Counted from the first letter of the stretch, positions 37,460 to 47,112 are shown. The stretch is DNA of 64,000 bases from Azorhizobium doebereinerae UFLA1-100 (GCF_000473085.1 NZ_AXBA01000032.1:1-64000), one strand, 5' to 3'. The notes: generated by a model not told the origin, from the sequence alone. Numbers and translations: made by a program.

Positions 37460-39646
37460 ATGATGTCCCGCCCCCCGCTCGACCAGCCCGACGTTACGGA
37501 AGACGCAGACCTTGCCGAGGCCGAAGACGAAGCCACCCTCGTCCTGACCGACGAGGCCGAGGAGGGCGTGCCCGCCGACGGCCCGCTGGCCACCGGCCGC
37601 GCCGTCATCGCCCGCGCGGCCAAGCACGCGCCGAACGGGCCCGGCGTCTACCGCATGCTGGCGACCGACGGCACGGTGCTCTACGTCGGCAAGGCCAAGA
37701 GCATCAAGAAGCGCATCCTCAGCTACACGCGGCTGATCGGGCACACCAACCGCATCGCCCGGATGATCGCGGCCACCGCCGGCATGGAGTTCGTCTCCAC
37801 CGGCACGGAGCCCGAGGCGCTGCTGCTGGAGGCCAACCTCATCAAGCAGCTGAAGCCGCGCTTCAACGTGCTGCTGCGCGACGACAAGTCGTTCCCCTAC
37901 ATCCTGATCACCGCCGACCACGACGCCCCGCAGATCCTCAAGCATCGCGGCGCGCGCTCGCGGCCGGGCGACTATTACGGCCCGTTCGCCAGCGTCTGGG
38001 CGGTGGACCGCACCATCAACGCGCTCCAGCGCGCCTTCCTGCTGCGCTCCTGCTCGGACAGCTATTACGAGAACCGCACCCGCCCCTGCCTGCTCTACCA
38101 GATCAAGCGCTGCTCCGGCCCGTGCACGGGCGAGATCTCGCCGGCCGACTATGCCGAGCTGGTGCGCGAGGCGCGCGCCTTCCTCGCCGGGCGCTCGCGC
38201 GCCATCAAGGAGGAACTGGCCAAGGAGATGGAGGCCGCCGCCGAGGAGCTGGAGTTCGAGCGCGCCGCCAAGCTGCGCGACCGCCTCGCCGCGCTCTCCG
38301 CCGTGCAGGGCAGCCAGGGCATCAACCCGCGCTCGGTGGAGGAGGCGGACGTGTTCGCCTGCCACCAGCAGGGCGGGGCCACCTGCATCGAGGTGTTCTT
38401 CTTCCGCACCGGCCAGAACTGGGGCAACCGCGCCTATTATCCGCGCGCCGACCGCTCGCTGGACGAGAAGGACGTGCTCGGCCCGTTCCTGTCGCAATTC
38501 TACGAGGACAAGCCCTGCCCGCGCCTCATCCTCTTGAGCCACGCGGTGGAGGAGCAGGACCTCATCGCCGAGGCGCTGTCGCAGAAGGCCGGCTACAAGG
38601 TGGAGATCGCCGCCCCCAAGCGCGGCGAGAAGCGCGACCTCGTGGACCACGCGCTCCAGAACGCCCGCGAGGCGCTCGGCCGCAAGCTGGCCGAGACCGC
38701 GACCCAGACCAAGCTGCTGGAGGGCCTTGCCCAGGCCTTCCACCTGCCGCGCCCGCCCCGGCGCATCGAGGTCTATGACAACTCCCACATCATGGGCACC
38801 AATGCGGTGGGCGGCATGATCGTGGCCGGGCCGGAAGGCTTCCGCAAAAGCCAGTATCGCAAGTTCAACATCAAGTCGGCCGACCTCGTGCCCGGCGACG
38901 ATTACGGCATGATGCGCGAGGTGCTGCGGCGCCGCTTCTCCCGCCTGCTGCGCGAGGCACCCCGCGCCGCGCCGGAGGCGGCCGCGCTCCCGGACGCTGC
39001 CGCGGACGACGCAGCCATCGTGCCGCCCGTCCCGGCCGCCGCCCCGGACACCGCAGCCGCCGCGCCGCCCGCCATGGCGGAGGCCGACTGGCGCCGGCGG
39101 GGCGAGCCGGGCGAGGTGCCGGTGGACCCCACCGCCGCCCCGCCGGCGCTCGACGATGCGCCGGAGGCACCCGACGACGACGCCTCGCCCTGGCCGGACC
39201 TTGTGCTGATCGACGGCGGCCTCGGCCAGCTCAACGCGGCGCGGGTGGTGATGGAGGAACTGGCCATCACCGACGTGCCCCTGGTCGGCATCGCCAAGGG
39301 CCTCGACCGCGAAGCCGGGCGCGAGCAGTTCTTCCTGCCCGGCAAGCCGCCGTTCCGCATGGAGCCGCGCGACCCGGTGCTCTATTTCATCCAGCGGCTG
39401 CGCGACGAGGCCCACCGCTTCGCCATCGGCTCGCACCGCGCCCGGCGCAAGAAGGACATCTCCGACGCCGGCCTCCAGGCCATCCCGGGCATCGGGCCGA
39501 CCAAGAAGCGCGCGCTGCTGCGGCACTTCGGTACCCTCAAGGCGATCGAGCGGGCTTCGCTGGCCGATCTTGAGCAGGTTCCGGGCGTAAATGCCTCGAC
39601 GGCACGGGCCATCTACGAGTATTTCCATGATCGCATCGGCACGTGA
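37460..39646 (+). CDS. uvrC: UvrABC excision nuclease subunit C
   Basis: This 728-residue UvrC makes both incisions in nucleotide excision repair. It has an N-terminal GIY-YIG domain ([18 protein letters not shown]), a UVR motif (about 250-290) that contacts UvrB, an RNase H-like domain ([27 protein letters not shown]) and C-terminal HhH motifs ([13 protein letters not shown]). It is about 100 residues longer than typical because of an Ala/Pro/Asp-rich insertion at about 497-576 inside the RNase H-like half. No LexA box precedes it. It leads uvrC-pgsA-moaD-moaE. Confidence 0.95.
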   Translation: MMSRPPLDQPDVTEDADLAEAEDEATLVLTDEAEEGVPADGPLATGRAVIARAAKHAPNGPGVYRMLATDGTVLYVGKAKSIKKRILSYTRLIGHTNRIARMIAATAGMEFVSTGTEPEALLLEANLIKQLKPRFNVLLRDDKSFPYILITADHDAPQILKHRGARSRPGDYYGPFASVWAVDRTINALQRAFLLRSCSDSYYENRTRPCLLYQIKRCSGPCTGEISPADYAELVREARAFLAGRSRAIKEELAKEMEAAAEELEFERAAKLRDRLAALSAVQGSQGINPRSVEEADVFACHQQGGATCIEVFFFRTGQNWGNRAYYPRADRSLDEKDVLGPFLSQFYEDKPCPRLILLSHAVEEQDLIAEALSQKAGYKVEIAAPKRGEKRDLVDHALQNAREALGRKLAETATQTKLLEGLAQAFHLPRPPRRIEVYDNSHIMGTNAVGGMIVAGPEGFRKSQYRKFNIKSADLVPGDDYGMMREVLRRRFSRLLREAPRAAPEAAALPDAAADDAAIVPPVPAAAPDTAAAAPPAMAEADWRRRGEPGEVPVDPTAAPPALDDAPEAPDDDASPWPDLVLIDGGLGQLNAARVVMEELAITDVPLVGIAKGLDREAGREQFFLPGKPPFRMEPRDPVLYFIQRLRDEAHRFAIGSHRARRKKDISDAGLQAIPGIGPTKKRALLRHFGTLKAIERASLADLEQVPGVNASTARAIYEYFHDRIGT

Positions 39647-39767
39647 GGCGGCCTCGACCTCGCCCGCTTTCACGCGCATGGTGACGCATCCGGACGTGGC
39701 AACTGGCATGGCACGCCCATCTGGCAACGCGACCTGACACCCCAATCCGGAATTGAGCCGAGCAGGC

Positions 39768-40400
39768 ATGGCCGACGCAGCGACCCGCCCCACCCCACCC
39801 GCACCGGCGCGGAACCTCGCATTCTCGCTGCCGAACATCCTCACCTATTCGCGCTGCGCGGCGGTGCCGCTGGTGGCCGCCTGCCTGTTCTGGTCGGACA
39901 TCCTGCACGGCGGCGTCTCGCTGCGCTGGGTGGCGCTCGGCCTGTTCATCGCCGCGGCGGTGACCGACTTCTTCGACGGCTATCTGGCGCGGGCGTGGTC
40001 GCAGCAATCGGCCATCGGCCGCATGCTGGACCCCATCGCCGACAAGCTGCTGGTCTCCACCTCGCTGCTCATGCTGGCCTCCGACGGCACCATCCGGGGC
40101 TGGTCGATCTGGGCGGCGGCGGTGATCCTGTGCCGCGAGATCCTGGTCTCCGGCCTGCGCGAATTCCTCGCCGAGCTGCGCGTCAGCGTGCCGGTGTCGC
40201 GGCTCGCCAAATGGAAGACCACGCTCCAGCTCATCGCCGTGGGCTTCCTCCTGGCGGGCGAGGCCGGCGACCGGCTGGTGCCGGGCGTCACCCTGTCCGG
40301 CCTGACCCTTTTGTGGATCTCGGCGGTGCTGACGCTCTACACCGGCTATGATTATTTCCGCGCCGGCGGCCGGCACCTGGTGGCGGGAGACCGCCCGTGA
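39768..40400 (+). CDS. pgsA: CDP-diacylglycerol:glycerol-3-phosphate 3-phosphatidyltransferase
   Basis: This 210-residue membrane enzyme makes phosphatidylglycerol phosphate, the first step to PG and cardiolipin. The CDP-alcohol phosphotransferase motif D-x2-D-G-x2-A-R-x8-G-x3-D-x3-D is complete (DFFDGYLAR, then GRMLDPIADK). ATG 39768 is chosen over a TTG five codons earlier. Its stop overlaps moaD by 4 bp. The order uvrC-pgsA-moaD-moaE is a standard alphaproteobacterial cluster. Confidence 0.94.
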   Translation: MADAATRPTPPAPARNLAFSLPNILTYSRCAAVPLVAACLFWSDILHGGVSLRWVALGLFIAAAVTDFFDGYLARAWSQQSAIGRMLDPIADKLLVSTSLLMLASDGTIRGWSIWAAAVILCREILVSGLREFLAELRVSVPVSRLAKWKTTLQLIAVGFLLAGEAGDRLVPGVTLSGLTLLWISAVLTLYTGYDYFRAGGRHLVAGDRP

Positions 40401-40648
40401 AGGTGCTGTATTTCGCCTGGCTGCGCGAGCGCGTCGGCCTCACCGAGGAAGAGGTGGACCCGCCCGCCGACGTGCACACGGTGGCCGACCTCGCCCGCTG
40501 GCTTCAGGCGCGGGGCGGCGGGCATGCCCATGCGTTCGAGAATCCCGCCGTGGTCCGCGCCGCGCTGGACCGCAGGCACGTGAAGCCCGACGCCCCGCTC
40601 GCCGGCGCCCGCGAGGTGGCCTTCTTCCCGCCCATGACCGGAGGCTGA
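40397..40648 (+). CDS. moaD: Molybdopterin synthase small subunit (sulfur carrier)
   Basis: This 83-residue ubiquitin-like protein ends in the required Gly-Gly (PPMTGG), which is thiocarboxylated and donates sulfur to precursor Z with MoaE. The GTG start overlaps the pgsA stop (GTGA), indicating translational coupling. moaE follows after 3 bp. Confidence 0.94.
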   Translation: MKVLYFAWLRERVGLTEEEVDPPADVHTVADLARWLQARGGGHAHAFENPAVVRAALDRRHVKPDAPLAGAREVAFFPPMTGG

Positions 40649-40651
40649 GCC

Positions 40652-41155
40652 ATGGCCGACGGCCCGCCCGCATCCGACGCCTTCTCGGTCCGCGTCCAGG
40701 CGGACGCCTTCGATGCCACCCGCGAGGCCGCCACGCTGGCGCACGGGCGCACCGACGTGGGCGCGGTCGTGACCTTCACCGGCCTCTGCCGCGCCGACGA
40801 GACCGCCGACGGGCCGCTGACGGCGCTGCATCTGGAACATTATCCCGGCATGGCCGAGGCGGAGATGGGCCGCATCCTCGACGAGGCCCGCGCCCGCTGG
40901 CCGCTGCAAGGCGCGCGGATCGTCCACCGCCACGGCCGCATCGTGCCGGGCGAGGGAATCGTGCTGGTGGTCACCGCCTCGCCCCATCGCGGCGCGGCGT
41001 TCGCGGCAGCGGAATTCCTGATGGACTGGCTGAAGACCAGCGCCCCCTTCTGGAAGAAGGAGGAGCGCCCCGGCGCGCCGGACGACGGCGCCTGGGTGGA
41101 GGCGAAGGCCACCGACGACGATGCCGCCGAGCGCTGGGGCGCGGGCGCGGCCTGA
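40652..41155 (+). CDS. moaE: Molybdopterin synthase catalytic subunit
   Basis: This 167-residue MoaE converts cyclic pyranopterin monophosphate to molybdopterin together with MoaD. Conserved blocks are VVTFTGLCR, LEHYPGMAE, VTASPHRGAAF and the active-site lysine stretch LKTSAPFWKKE. It ends the uvrC-pgsA-moaDE cluster and is followed by a bidirectional terminator. Confidence 0.95.
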   Translation: MADGPPASDAFSVRVQADAFDATREAATLAHGRTDVGAVVTFTGLCRADETADGPLTALHLEHYPGMAEAEMGRILDEARARWPLQGARIVHRHGRIVPGEGIVLVVTASPHRGAAFAAAEFLMDWLKTSAPFWKKEERPGAPDDGAWVEAKATDDDAAERWGAGAA

Positions 41156-41206
41156 ACCCGCCGCCGCTTCAGGCAGCCGTGATCCAGCGGCCGTGATCCA
41201 AAAGCA

Positions 41207-41242
41207 AAGGGCCGCCCCGAGGAAATCCCCGGGGCGGCCCTT
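41207..41242. terminator. Bidirectional terminator between moaE and ilvE
   Basis: A 12-bp stem AAGGGCCGCCCC / GGGGCGGCCCTT with a 12-nt loop lies midway between the convergent stops of moaE (41155) and ilvE (41276). The T-tracts are short (TTGTCATTT on plus, TTTGCTTTTGG on minus). Confidence 0.75.
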
Positions 41243-41275
41243 GTCATTTCCCGTGTCCGGCAACAGCCGGAGCGA

Positions 41276-42163
41276 TCAGGCGGCCACCTGCTTGGGGCGG
41301 CTCTCCGCCGTATAGGCGTCCATCAGCTGATGGGTGATGCCCGACGGCGTGAACTTCCACTGGGCGATCTCGCCCACCGGCGTCACCTCGGCGGCGGTGC
41401 CGGTGATGAAGCATTCGGTGAAGTCCGAAAGCTCTTCCGGCTTGATGTGCCGCTCCACCACTTCGAGGCCGTGCCGCTTGGCCAGCTCGATCACCGTGCG
41501 GCGGGTGATGCCGTCCAGGAAGCAGTCGGGCTTGGGCGTGTGGATGACGCCGTCCTTCACGAAGAAGATGTTGGCGCCGGTGCACTCGGCCACGAAGCCG
41601 CGATAATCCAGCATCATCGCGTCGGCATAGCCGCGGCGCTCCGCCTTGTGCTTGGAGATGGTGCAGATCATGTAGAGGCCCGACGCCTTGGCCTTGCAGG
41701 GGATCGTCGCCGGATCGGGGCGGCGGAATTCCGCCAGATCCAGGCGCAGGCCCTTCTGGCGCTGCTCGGGGTCGAAATAGCTCGGCCATTCCCACACGCC
41801 GATGGCGAGGTGGATCTTGTTGTGCTGCGCGGAGACGCCCATCATCTCGCTGCCGCGCCACGCCACCGGGCGGACATAGGCATCGACGAGATTGTTCTTC
41901 TCCAACGTCAGGCGCTTGGCCGCATCGATCTCGGCGATCGAATAGGGAATGGTGAAGTCCAGCATCTCGGCGGAGAGGCGCAGGCGCTCGGAATGCTCCG
42001 AGGTCTTGAAGATCTCGCCGCCATAGGCGCGCTCGCCCTCGAACACACAGCTGGCATAATGCAGACCATGGGAGAGTACGTGCAGCTTGGCATCCTGCCA
42101 CGGCACCAGCGCGCCGTCGTACCAGATCCAGCCGTCACGTTTGTCGAAAGGCTCTCCACTCAT
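41276..42163 (-). CDS. ilvE: Branched-chain amino acid aminotransferase
   Basis: This 295-residue fold-type IV PLP enzyme performs the last step of Val/Leu/Ile synthesis. Landmarks are HGLHYASCVFEGERAY, YVRPVAWRG, the EcTGANIFFVKDG block and the C-terminal FITGTAAEVTPV. ATG 42163 is preceded by AGGAGTG; the frame upstream is open but unsupported. It is divergent from the MarR-type regulator gene with a 215-bp promoter gap. Confidence 0.94.
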   Translation of the reverse strand: MSGEPFDKRDGWIWYDGALVPWQDAKLHVLSHGLHYASCVFEGERAYGGEIFKTSEHSERLRLSAEMLDFTIPYSIAEIDAAKRLTLEKNNLVDAYVRPVAWRGSEMMGVSAQHNKIHLAIGVWEWPSYFDPEQRQKGLRLDLAEFRRPDPATIPCKAKASGLYMICTISKHKAERRGYADAMMLDYRGFVAECTGANIFFVKDGVIHTPKPDCFLDGITRRTVIELAKRHGLEVVERHIKPEELSDFTECFITGTAAEVTPVGEIAQWKFTPSGITHQLMDAYTAESRPKQVAA

Positions 42164-42378
42164 GATCTTCACTCCTGGTTGGGCACGTCTTCCAGGCGGC
42201 CCTTGCTCCCTTTGCGTCTCCGCTTTGCAGGGACGTAAGGTTATCGATATTTTCAACACCCAAGGATATGGGCTGAGCTCTCAGAAAGCGCAATGATCGA
42301 ACACCCGAGGTCGCGTTCGAGACCGATCATTTCGTCGCTGACGCCCCGTGAGTAACGATCGGACCGAAAAAAGTCAAC

Positions 42379-42927
42379 ATGACTGACATAAATCACCTCA
42401 TGGATCCGGCGCCCGCTCGCGCGGCGGGACCGGCGGCGACGCCCGCCCCGGACCAGACATTCGTCGAGCTCATCGAGCTTTTCTTCTTTGCTTACCGTGA
42501 CTTCGTCGGCGACCCCGACGAAATCCTCACCCCCTTCGGCTTCGGCCGGGCGCACCATCGCGTCCTGCATTTCGTGAACCGCAACCCAGGCATGCGTGTG
42601 ACGGAGCTCCTGGACATCCTGCGCATCACCAAGCAAAGCCTCGGCCGGGTGCTGCGAGAGCTGGTGGACGAGGGCTTCGTGGACAGCCGGGCGGGCGCCT
42701 CCGACCGGCGCCAGCGGCTGCTCTACCCCACCGCCAAGGGCGAGGCCCTGGCCCGCGATTTCGTCGCCATCCAGAGCCGGCGCATCGCCGGCGCGCTGTC
42801 CGAATGCGGCCCCGGCGCCGAGGAGGCGGCCCGCCGCTTTCTTGTCGCCATGATCGACCGGGAGGATCGCGCGGCGGTGGAACGGCTGGTCCAGCGGGCG
42901 CAGGCTGCCCGCGCTCCGTCCGCCTGA
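42379..42927 (+). CDS. MarR-family transcriptional regulator, PetP-like
   Basis: 182 residues with a winged helix (RVTELLDILRITKQSLGRVLRELVDEGFV) and the MarR wing DSRAGASDRRQRLLYPT. An Ala/Pro-rich tail precedes it. Gene order (MarR, then OmpR regulator 9 bp later, then kinase, beside ilvE) matches the petP/petR arrangement of alphaproteobacteria. The ATG lies inside AGTCA-ACA-TGACT (42372-42384), a possible autoregulatory site. The ligand is unknown. Confidence 0.85.
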   Translation: MTDINHLMDPAPARAAGPAATPAPDQTFVELIELFFFAYRDFVGDPDEILTPFGFGRAHHRVLHFVNRNPGMRVTELLDILRITKQSLGRVLRELVDEGFVDSRAGASDRRQRLLYPTAKGEALARDFVAIQSRRIAGALSECGPGAEEAARRFLVAMIDREDRAAVERLVQRAQAARAPSA

Positions 42928-42936
42928 AGGATCGTC

Positions 42937-43656
42937 ATGACAGAGACCGCTCCGCGTCCCGCGCCGCCCGTTCTGCCGGACGATGCCCCGCATCTTCTCG
43001 TGGTGGACGACGACAACCGCATCCGCACCCTGCTCTCGCGCTTCCTCAGCGAGCACGGCTATCGCGTCACCACCGCCGCCTCGGCGCTGGAAGCGCGCAG
43101 CAGCATGGTCGGGCTGGAGTTCGACCTGCTGGTGCTGGACGTGATGATGCCGGGGGAATCCGGCGTCGACTTCGCCCGCTGGCTGCGCACCACCTCCGCC
43201 GTGCCCATCCTCATGCTCACCGCCCGGTCCGAGACGGTGGACCGCATCACCGGGCTGGAGGCGGGCGTGGACGACTATGTGGCCAAGCCGTTCGAGCCGC
43301 GCGAACTGCTGCTGCGCATCGGCTCCATCCTCAAGCGTAGCGCAGCGCCGGTGCAGAAGGCGATCGAGGCCGTGCGTTTCGGCGACTTCACCTTCCATCT
43401 CGGGCGCGGCGAGCTGACCCGGCTGGGCGAGCCGGTGCGCATCACCGAGCGCGAGCGCGACATGCTGCGCGCGCTGGCCGAGCAGCCGGGCGAGACCGTG
43501 CCGCGCCTCGCGCTCGCCGGCGGCGGCGCGGCCAGCGAGCGGGCGGTGGACGTGCAGGTCAACCGCCTGCGCCGCAAGGTGGAGCGCGATCCGGCCAATC
43601 CCTCCTTCGTGCAGACCGTGCGCGGGCTCGGCTATCGGCTGGTGGTGACGCCGTGA
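42937..43656 (+). CDS. OmpR-family response regulator, PetR-like
   Basis: 239 residues: a receiver domain with the acidic pocket DDD (VVDDDNRIR), phospho-acceptor Asp in LLVLDVMMPG, Thr/Ala switch MLTARSE and Lys in YVAKPFEP, followed by an OmpR winged helix (VDVQVNRLRRKVE, VRGLGYRL). It is 9 bp after the MarR-type gene and overlaps the kinase gene by 4 bp, so the three form one operon. Targets cannot be read from the sequence; in Rhodobacter PetR homologs are linked to respiration genes. Confidence 0.9.
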   Translation: MTETAPRPAPPVLPDDAPHLLVVDDDNRIRTLLSRFLSEHGYRVTTAASALEARSSMVGLEFDLLVLDVMMPGESGVDFARWLRTTSAVPILMLTARSETVDRITGLEAGVDDYVAKPFEPRELLLRIGSILKRSAAPVQKAIEAVRFGDFTFHLGRGELTRLGEPVRITERERDMLRALAEQPGETVPRLALAGGGAASERAVDVQVNRLRRKVERDPANPSFVQTVRGLGYRLVVTP

Positions 43657-45041
43657 CCTTCATGGAAGCGAGCCGGGCGGGCCTGCGCAGCGTCGGGGAT
43701 TTCCTGGCCGAGGCCAATGCCCGCATCGGCGCCTGGTTCAACCGCGTCACGCCCAAGGGCCTGTTCCCGCGCTCGCTGCTGATCATCGTGGTGCCGATGG
43801 TGATCCTCCAGTCGGTGGTCGCCTTCGTGTTCATGGAGCGCCACTACAACACCGTCACCCGGCGCCTCTCGGCGGCGGTGAGCCAGGACATCGCGGCGGT
43901 GGTGGACCTCTACGCCGCCTTCCCGCAGGAGAAGGACTTCGCCACCCTCCGGCGCATCGCCTGGCAGAGCCTGGAGCTGTCCATCGACCTGCTGCCGCCG
44001 GACCCGCTGCCCGCCCAGGGCCCGCGGCCCTTCTTCTCCATCCTCGACAGCGCCCTGTCGCGGGAGATCGGCCGGAAGCTGAAGCAGCCCTACTGGATCG
44101 ACACGGTCGGCCGCTCGAACCTCATCGAGGTGCGGGTGAAGATGCCGGACACGGTGCTGCGCATCTTCGCCCGCCGCAGCGCCGCCTATGCCTCCAATTC
44201 CCACATCTTCCTGCTGTGGATGGTCGGCACCTCGCTGGTCCTGCTGGCGGTGGCCATCCTGTTCCTGCGCAACCAGATCCGCCCGATCGAGAACCTCGCC
44301 GACGCCGCCGAGGCCTTCGGCAAGGGCCGCGACGTGGAGAACTTCCGCCCGCGCGGGGCCCGCGAGGTGCGCCGCGCGGCGGTGGCCTTCCTGGAGATGA
44401 AGCGGCGCATCGAGCGCCAGATCGAGCAGCGCACCGCCATGCTGGCGGGCGTGTCGCACGACATGCGCACCATCCTCACCCGCTTCAAGCTGGAGCTGGC
44501 CTTCCTGCCCGAGGGGCCGGAGGTGGATGCCCTGCGCAAGGACGTGGATGAACTCCAGGGCATGCTGGAAGCCTATCTCGCCTTCGCCCGCGGCGACGGC
44601 GGCGAGCAGACCGCCCTCACCGACATGGCGCAATTGATCGAGGACCTGTGCGTCGGTGCCCAGCGCTCCGGCGCGGAGGCCAGCGCCAGCTTCATGGGCC
44701 CGCCCCTGGTGCAGGTGAAGGCCGATTCGCTGAAGCGCTGCATCGGCAATCTGGTGGGCAATGCGGTGCGCTACGCCCGGCGCCTGGAGATCACCGGCAC
44801 CCGCGACGCGCGCTGGCTGGTGGTGACGGTGGACGACAACGGCCCCGGCATTCCCGAGGACAAGCGCGAGGACGTGTTCCGGCCGTTCCTGCGGCTCGAC
44901 GACGCCCGCAACCAGGATGCCGGCGGCTCGGGCCTCGGCCTGTCCATCGCCCGCGACATCGCCCGCGCCCATGGCGGCGACGTCATCCTGGCGGACAGCC
45001 CGCTGGGCGGGCTCCGCGCCACCATCCGCCTGCCGGTCTGA
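43653..45041 (+). CDS. EnvZ-type membrane sensor histidine kinase
   Basis: 462 residues: TM1 (LLIIVVPMVILQSVVAFVF), a periplasmic sensor to about 185, TM2 (FLLWMVGTSLVLLAVAILFL), HAMP, H-box VSHDMRTILTRFK, N-box NLVGNAVRYA and G-boxes DDNGPGIPED and GGSGLGLSIARDIARAHGG. The GTG start overlaps the regulator stop. The H-box Pro of EnvZ-like kinases (HDLRTPLTR) is Ile here, a change that can shift the kinase/phosphatase balance. It should phosphorylate the adjacent OmpR regulator. Confidence 0.9.
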   Translation: MTFMEASRAGLRSVGDFLAEANARIGAWFNRVTPKGLFPRSLLIIVVPMVILQSVVAFVFMERHYNTVTRRLSAAVSQDIAAVVDLYAAFPQEKDFATLRRIAWQSLELSIDLLPPDPLPAQGPRPFFSILDSALSREIGRKLKQPYWIDTVGRSNLIEVRVKMPDTVLRIFARRSAAYASNSHIFLLWMVGTSLVLLAVAILFLRNQIRPIENLADAAEAFGKGRDVENFRPRGAREVRRAAVAFLEMKRRIERQIEQRTAMLAGVSHDMRTILTRFKLELAFLPEGPEVDALRKDVDELQGMLEAYLAFARGDGGEQTALTDMAQLIEDLCVGAQRSGAEASASFMGPPLVQVKADSLKRCIGNLVGNAVRYARRLEITGTRDARWLVVTVDDNGPGIPEDKREDVFRPFLRLDDARNQDAGGSGLGLSIARDIARAHGGDVILADSPLGGLRATIRLPV

Positions 45042-45187
45042 ATCCGCGGGCGCCGGCGGGTCCGGCGCGGCGTCGTTTCAAGCCCTCAAAACGGTGGACG
45101 CGACGGGACCGGACCGGCACTCTTGCGGCCGCCGCTCAGCACTCCGGCATGCTGCGGAACAACGGGCGACGCGGGGAACGGGGCGAC

Positions 45188-45928
45188 ATGCAGTCGATAG
45201 CCTTGGAGGAAGCGTTCGGTACGCTGCTGGTCGCCCCCTGGTTCCAGACCGTGGCGATCATCGGCATCATCTCCTTCTCCATCTCCGGCGTCATCATCGC
45301 CCATACGGAGCATTATTCGGTCTACGGCGCCTTCGTCCTCGCCGCGCTGCCGGCCATGGGCGGCGGCATCATGCGCGACGTGATCCTCAACCGCCCGCTG
45401 CCGGTGGCCGTCGCCAGCCCGCTGTACATGCTGCTGGTGATCGGGGTGGTGCTCGGCGGCTTCGTCCTGCTGCGGCTGGGAGAGCAACTGGCCGGGCGCT
45501 CGCTGCTGTTCTTCGATCTGGTGCACGTCTATGTGCGCCTGACCTCGCGCATCAAGGCGCGGGTGATGCTCCAGGTGACCGATGCCGTCGGCCTCGCCGC
45601 CTTCACCCTCACCGGCGTCAGCGTGGCCTTCAACTTCGCGCCGGAGCCCCTGCTGCTCTGGGGGCCGGTGTTCGCGGCCATGTCCGCGTCGGGCGGCGGC
45701 ATCATCCGCGACATGATGCGGCCGGAGGCGAAGAACCCGCTGCTGAAAACTTCCTTCTACGCCGAGGTCGCGTTGATCTGGGGCTTTGCCGTCACCGCCC
45801 TGCTGCTGACGCTGCCGCCGGATTCCGACCCGGCCACCGTGCGCCACCTGCTGATCGGCGCCTTCTTCGGCGTCCTCGGCACGCGCATCGTCATCATCTA
45901 TTACAAATGGACCTCGCCCCGGATGTGA
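45188..45928 (+). CDS. TRIC cation channel family protein (YadS/UPF0126)
   Basis: 246 residues with about seven TM helices arranged as two homologous halves. Each half has the Gly-rich kink motif of prokaryotic TRIC channels: GGGIMRDVIL in the first and GGGIIRDMM in the second. Prokaryotic homologs form trimeric monovalent-cation channels. ATG 45188 follows the kinase stop by 146 bp; no terminator is visible, so read-through is possible. The physiological role in bacteria is unsettled. Confidence 0.87.
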   Translation: MQSIALEEAFGTLLVAPWFQTVAIIGIISFSISGVIIAHTEHYSVYGAFVLAALPAMGGGIMRDVILNRPLPVAVASPLYMLLVIGVVLGGFVLLRLGEQLAGRSLLFFDLVHVYVRLTSRIKARVMLQVTDAVGLAAFTLTGVSVAFNFAPEPLLLWGPVFAAMSASGGGIIRDMMRPEAKNPLLKTSFYAEVALIWGFAVTALLLTLPPDSDPATVRHLLIGAFFGVLGTRIVIIYYKWTSPRM

Positions 45929-45955
45929 GCCCCGCCACCCGGACGGCGATGGCCT

Positions 45956-46312
45956 TCAGAACAGGCGGGCGCCGTTCGGCACCTGCGCCCCCGGCGTCAC
46001 CAGCACCACGGCGCCGTCCGCGTCGGGAAAGCCCAGGGTCAGCACTTCCGACAGGAAGGGGCCGATGCGGCGCGGCGGAAGGTTCACCACGCCCGCCACC
46101 TGCCGCCCCACCAGGTCCTCCAGCGCGTAATGCTCGGTGATCTGCGCCGAGGAGCGCTTGACGCCGATGTGCGGGCCGAAATCGATGGTGAGCTTGTAGG
46201 CGGCCTTGCGCGCCTCCGGAAACGCCTCGGCTTCCAGGATGGTGCCCACCCGCACGTCCACCTTCAGGAAGTCCTCGATCCCGATCTGGCCGCTCAGGAC
46301 AGCCGACGCCAT
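45956..46312 (-). CDS. csaA: tRNA-binding domain protein CsaA
   Basis: This 118-residue stand-alone EMAP/tRNA-binding OB fold has [13 protein letters not shown] at the start and [27 protein letters not shown] in the core, typical of CsaA. It is reported as a chaperone-like, tRNA-binding homodimer in other bacteria. It lies 54 bp downstream of the TetR-type gene on the same strand and convergent with the TRIC gene. Confidence 0.9.
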   Translation of the reverse strand: MASAVLSGQIGIEDFLKVDVRVGTILEAEAFPEARKAAYKLTIDFGPHIGVKRSSAQITEHYALEDLVGRQVAGVVNLPPRRIGPFLSEVLTLGFPDADGAVVLVTPGAQVPNGARLF

Positions 46313-46366
46313 GGCCCATCTCCTTGGATTGAACGGCCGCCACTCAAGCGGCCGGGGCCGGCAGGG

Positions 46367-47029
46367 TCAAGCATCCGCGCGCGCCGGCTCCGCGTCCGGC
46401 CGCTCCGTCGCGGCGGCGCGGCGGCGGGTGCGGCCGGGGATGGCGATATAGGCGAGGTCGTCCATCATCCCCAGCAGCTTGCCGCCGTTGGCCAGCTCCC
46501 GGTCGAGAGCGGCCATGGTGCGCGACAGGCCGGGGTCCTCGTCGTCGAGCCAGATGGCGAGGATGCGGGCGAACAGCACCGCGAGCCCCCGGGCGCGCAC
46601 CGCGCCGGCCAGCCCGGTGGACGGCACCCCAGCGGCCGCCAGCATCCAGGTCTGCGAGCGCGTGCCGAGATCGAGCAGCTTCAGCGCCAGCAGCGGATTG
46701 CGCCGGGCGGAGCGCGACAGCGACCGCACCGCCGCGCGATGCGGCTCCAGCGCATCCAGCCGGCGCATCAGCACCTCGAGCAGGCGCTCCTGCGGCGGCT
46801 CCTCGGTGATGTCCTCGCCGGCGGGACCTGCCGCCAGCACCTGACGGTCCGTGGCGCGCATGAAGGCGGCCAGCAGATCGCGCGTGGAGGCGCATTCCGC
46901 CCGCAGCTCGGACAGCGGCAGCCCGGCCCGTTCCGCCACGTCGGCGAGGTCGATCCGCTCGAACGGCATCTCCTCCAGGAGCTGGAGGAAGGCGCGGAGC
47001 GCGGCATCACGGCTGGTTTCCGAGGTCAT
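46367..47029 (-). CDS. TetR-family transcriptional regulator
   Basis: 220 residues: an N-terminal three-helix HTH (RAFLQLLEEMPFERIDLADVAERAGLP) and a divergent all-helical ligand domain. The C-terminus is Arg/Ala-rich. ATG 47029 is preceded by GGAGGATGC. A 24-bp perfect palindrome lies 38 bp upstream (47068-47091) and is a candidate operator. The regulated genes are unknown; csaA downstream or proC upstream are the neighbours. Confidence 0.82.
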   Translation of the reverse strand: MTSETSRDAALRAFLQLLEEMPFERIDLADVAERAGLPLSELRAECASTRDLLAAFMRATDRQVLAAGPAGEDITEEPPQERLLEVLMRRLDALEPHRAAVRSLSRSARRNPLLALKLLDLGTRSQTWMLAAAGVPSTGLAGAVRARGLAVLFARILAIWLDDEDPGLSRTMAALDRELANGGKLLGMMDDLAYIAIPGRTRRRAAATERPDAEPARADA

Positions 47030-47067
47030 GCATCCTCCCGCCGACGTCTGCTGACAGTCCTTCAGAC

Positions 47068-47091
47068 GTAGGGGCGCCGCGGCGCCCCTAC
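47068..47091. promoter_or_regulatory. 24-bp perfect palindrome upstream of the TetR-type gene
   Basis: GTAGGGGCGCCG is followed directly by its reverse complement CGGCGCCCCTAC. It lies between the proC stop (47113) and the TetR start (47029). No T-run follows on either strand, so an operator is at least as likely as a terminator for proC. TetR proteins bind palindromes of this size at their own promoters. Confidence 0.55.
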
Positions 47092-47112
47092 AAGTGCGGG
47101 AGGCCGCGCGCC

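Noticed and set aside
42372-42384. AGTCA-ACA-TGACT dyad as a firm MarR operator
   Set aside because: The half-sites are only 5 bp and could occur by chance over a start codon; noted under the MarR-type gene but not claimed as a site.
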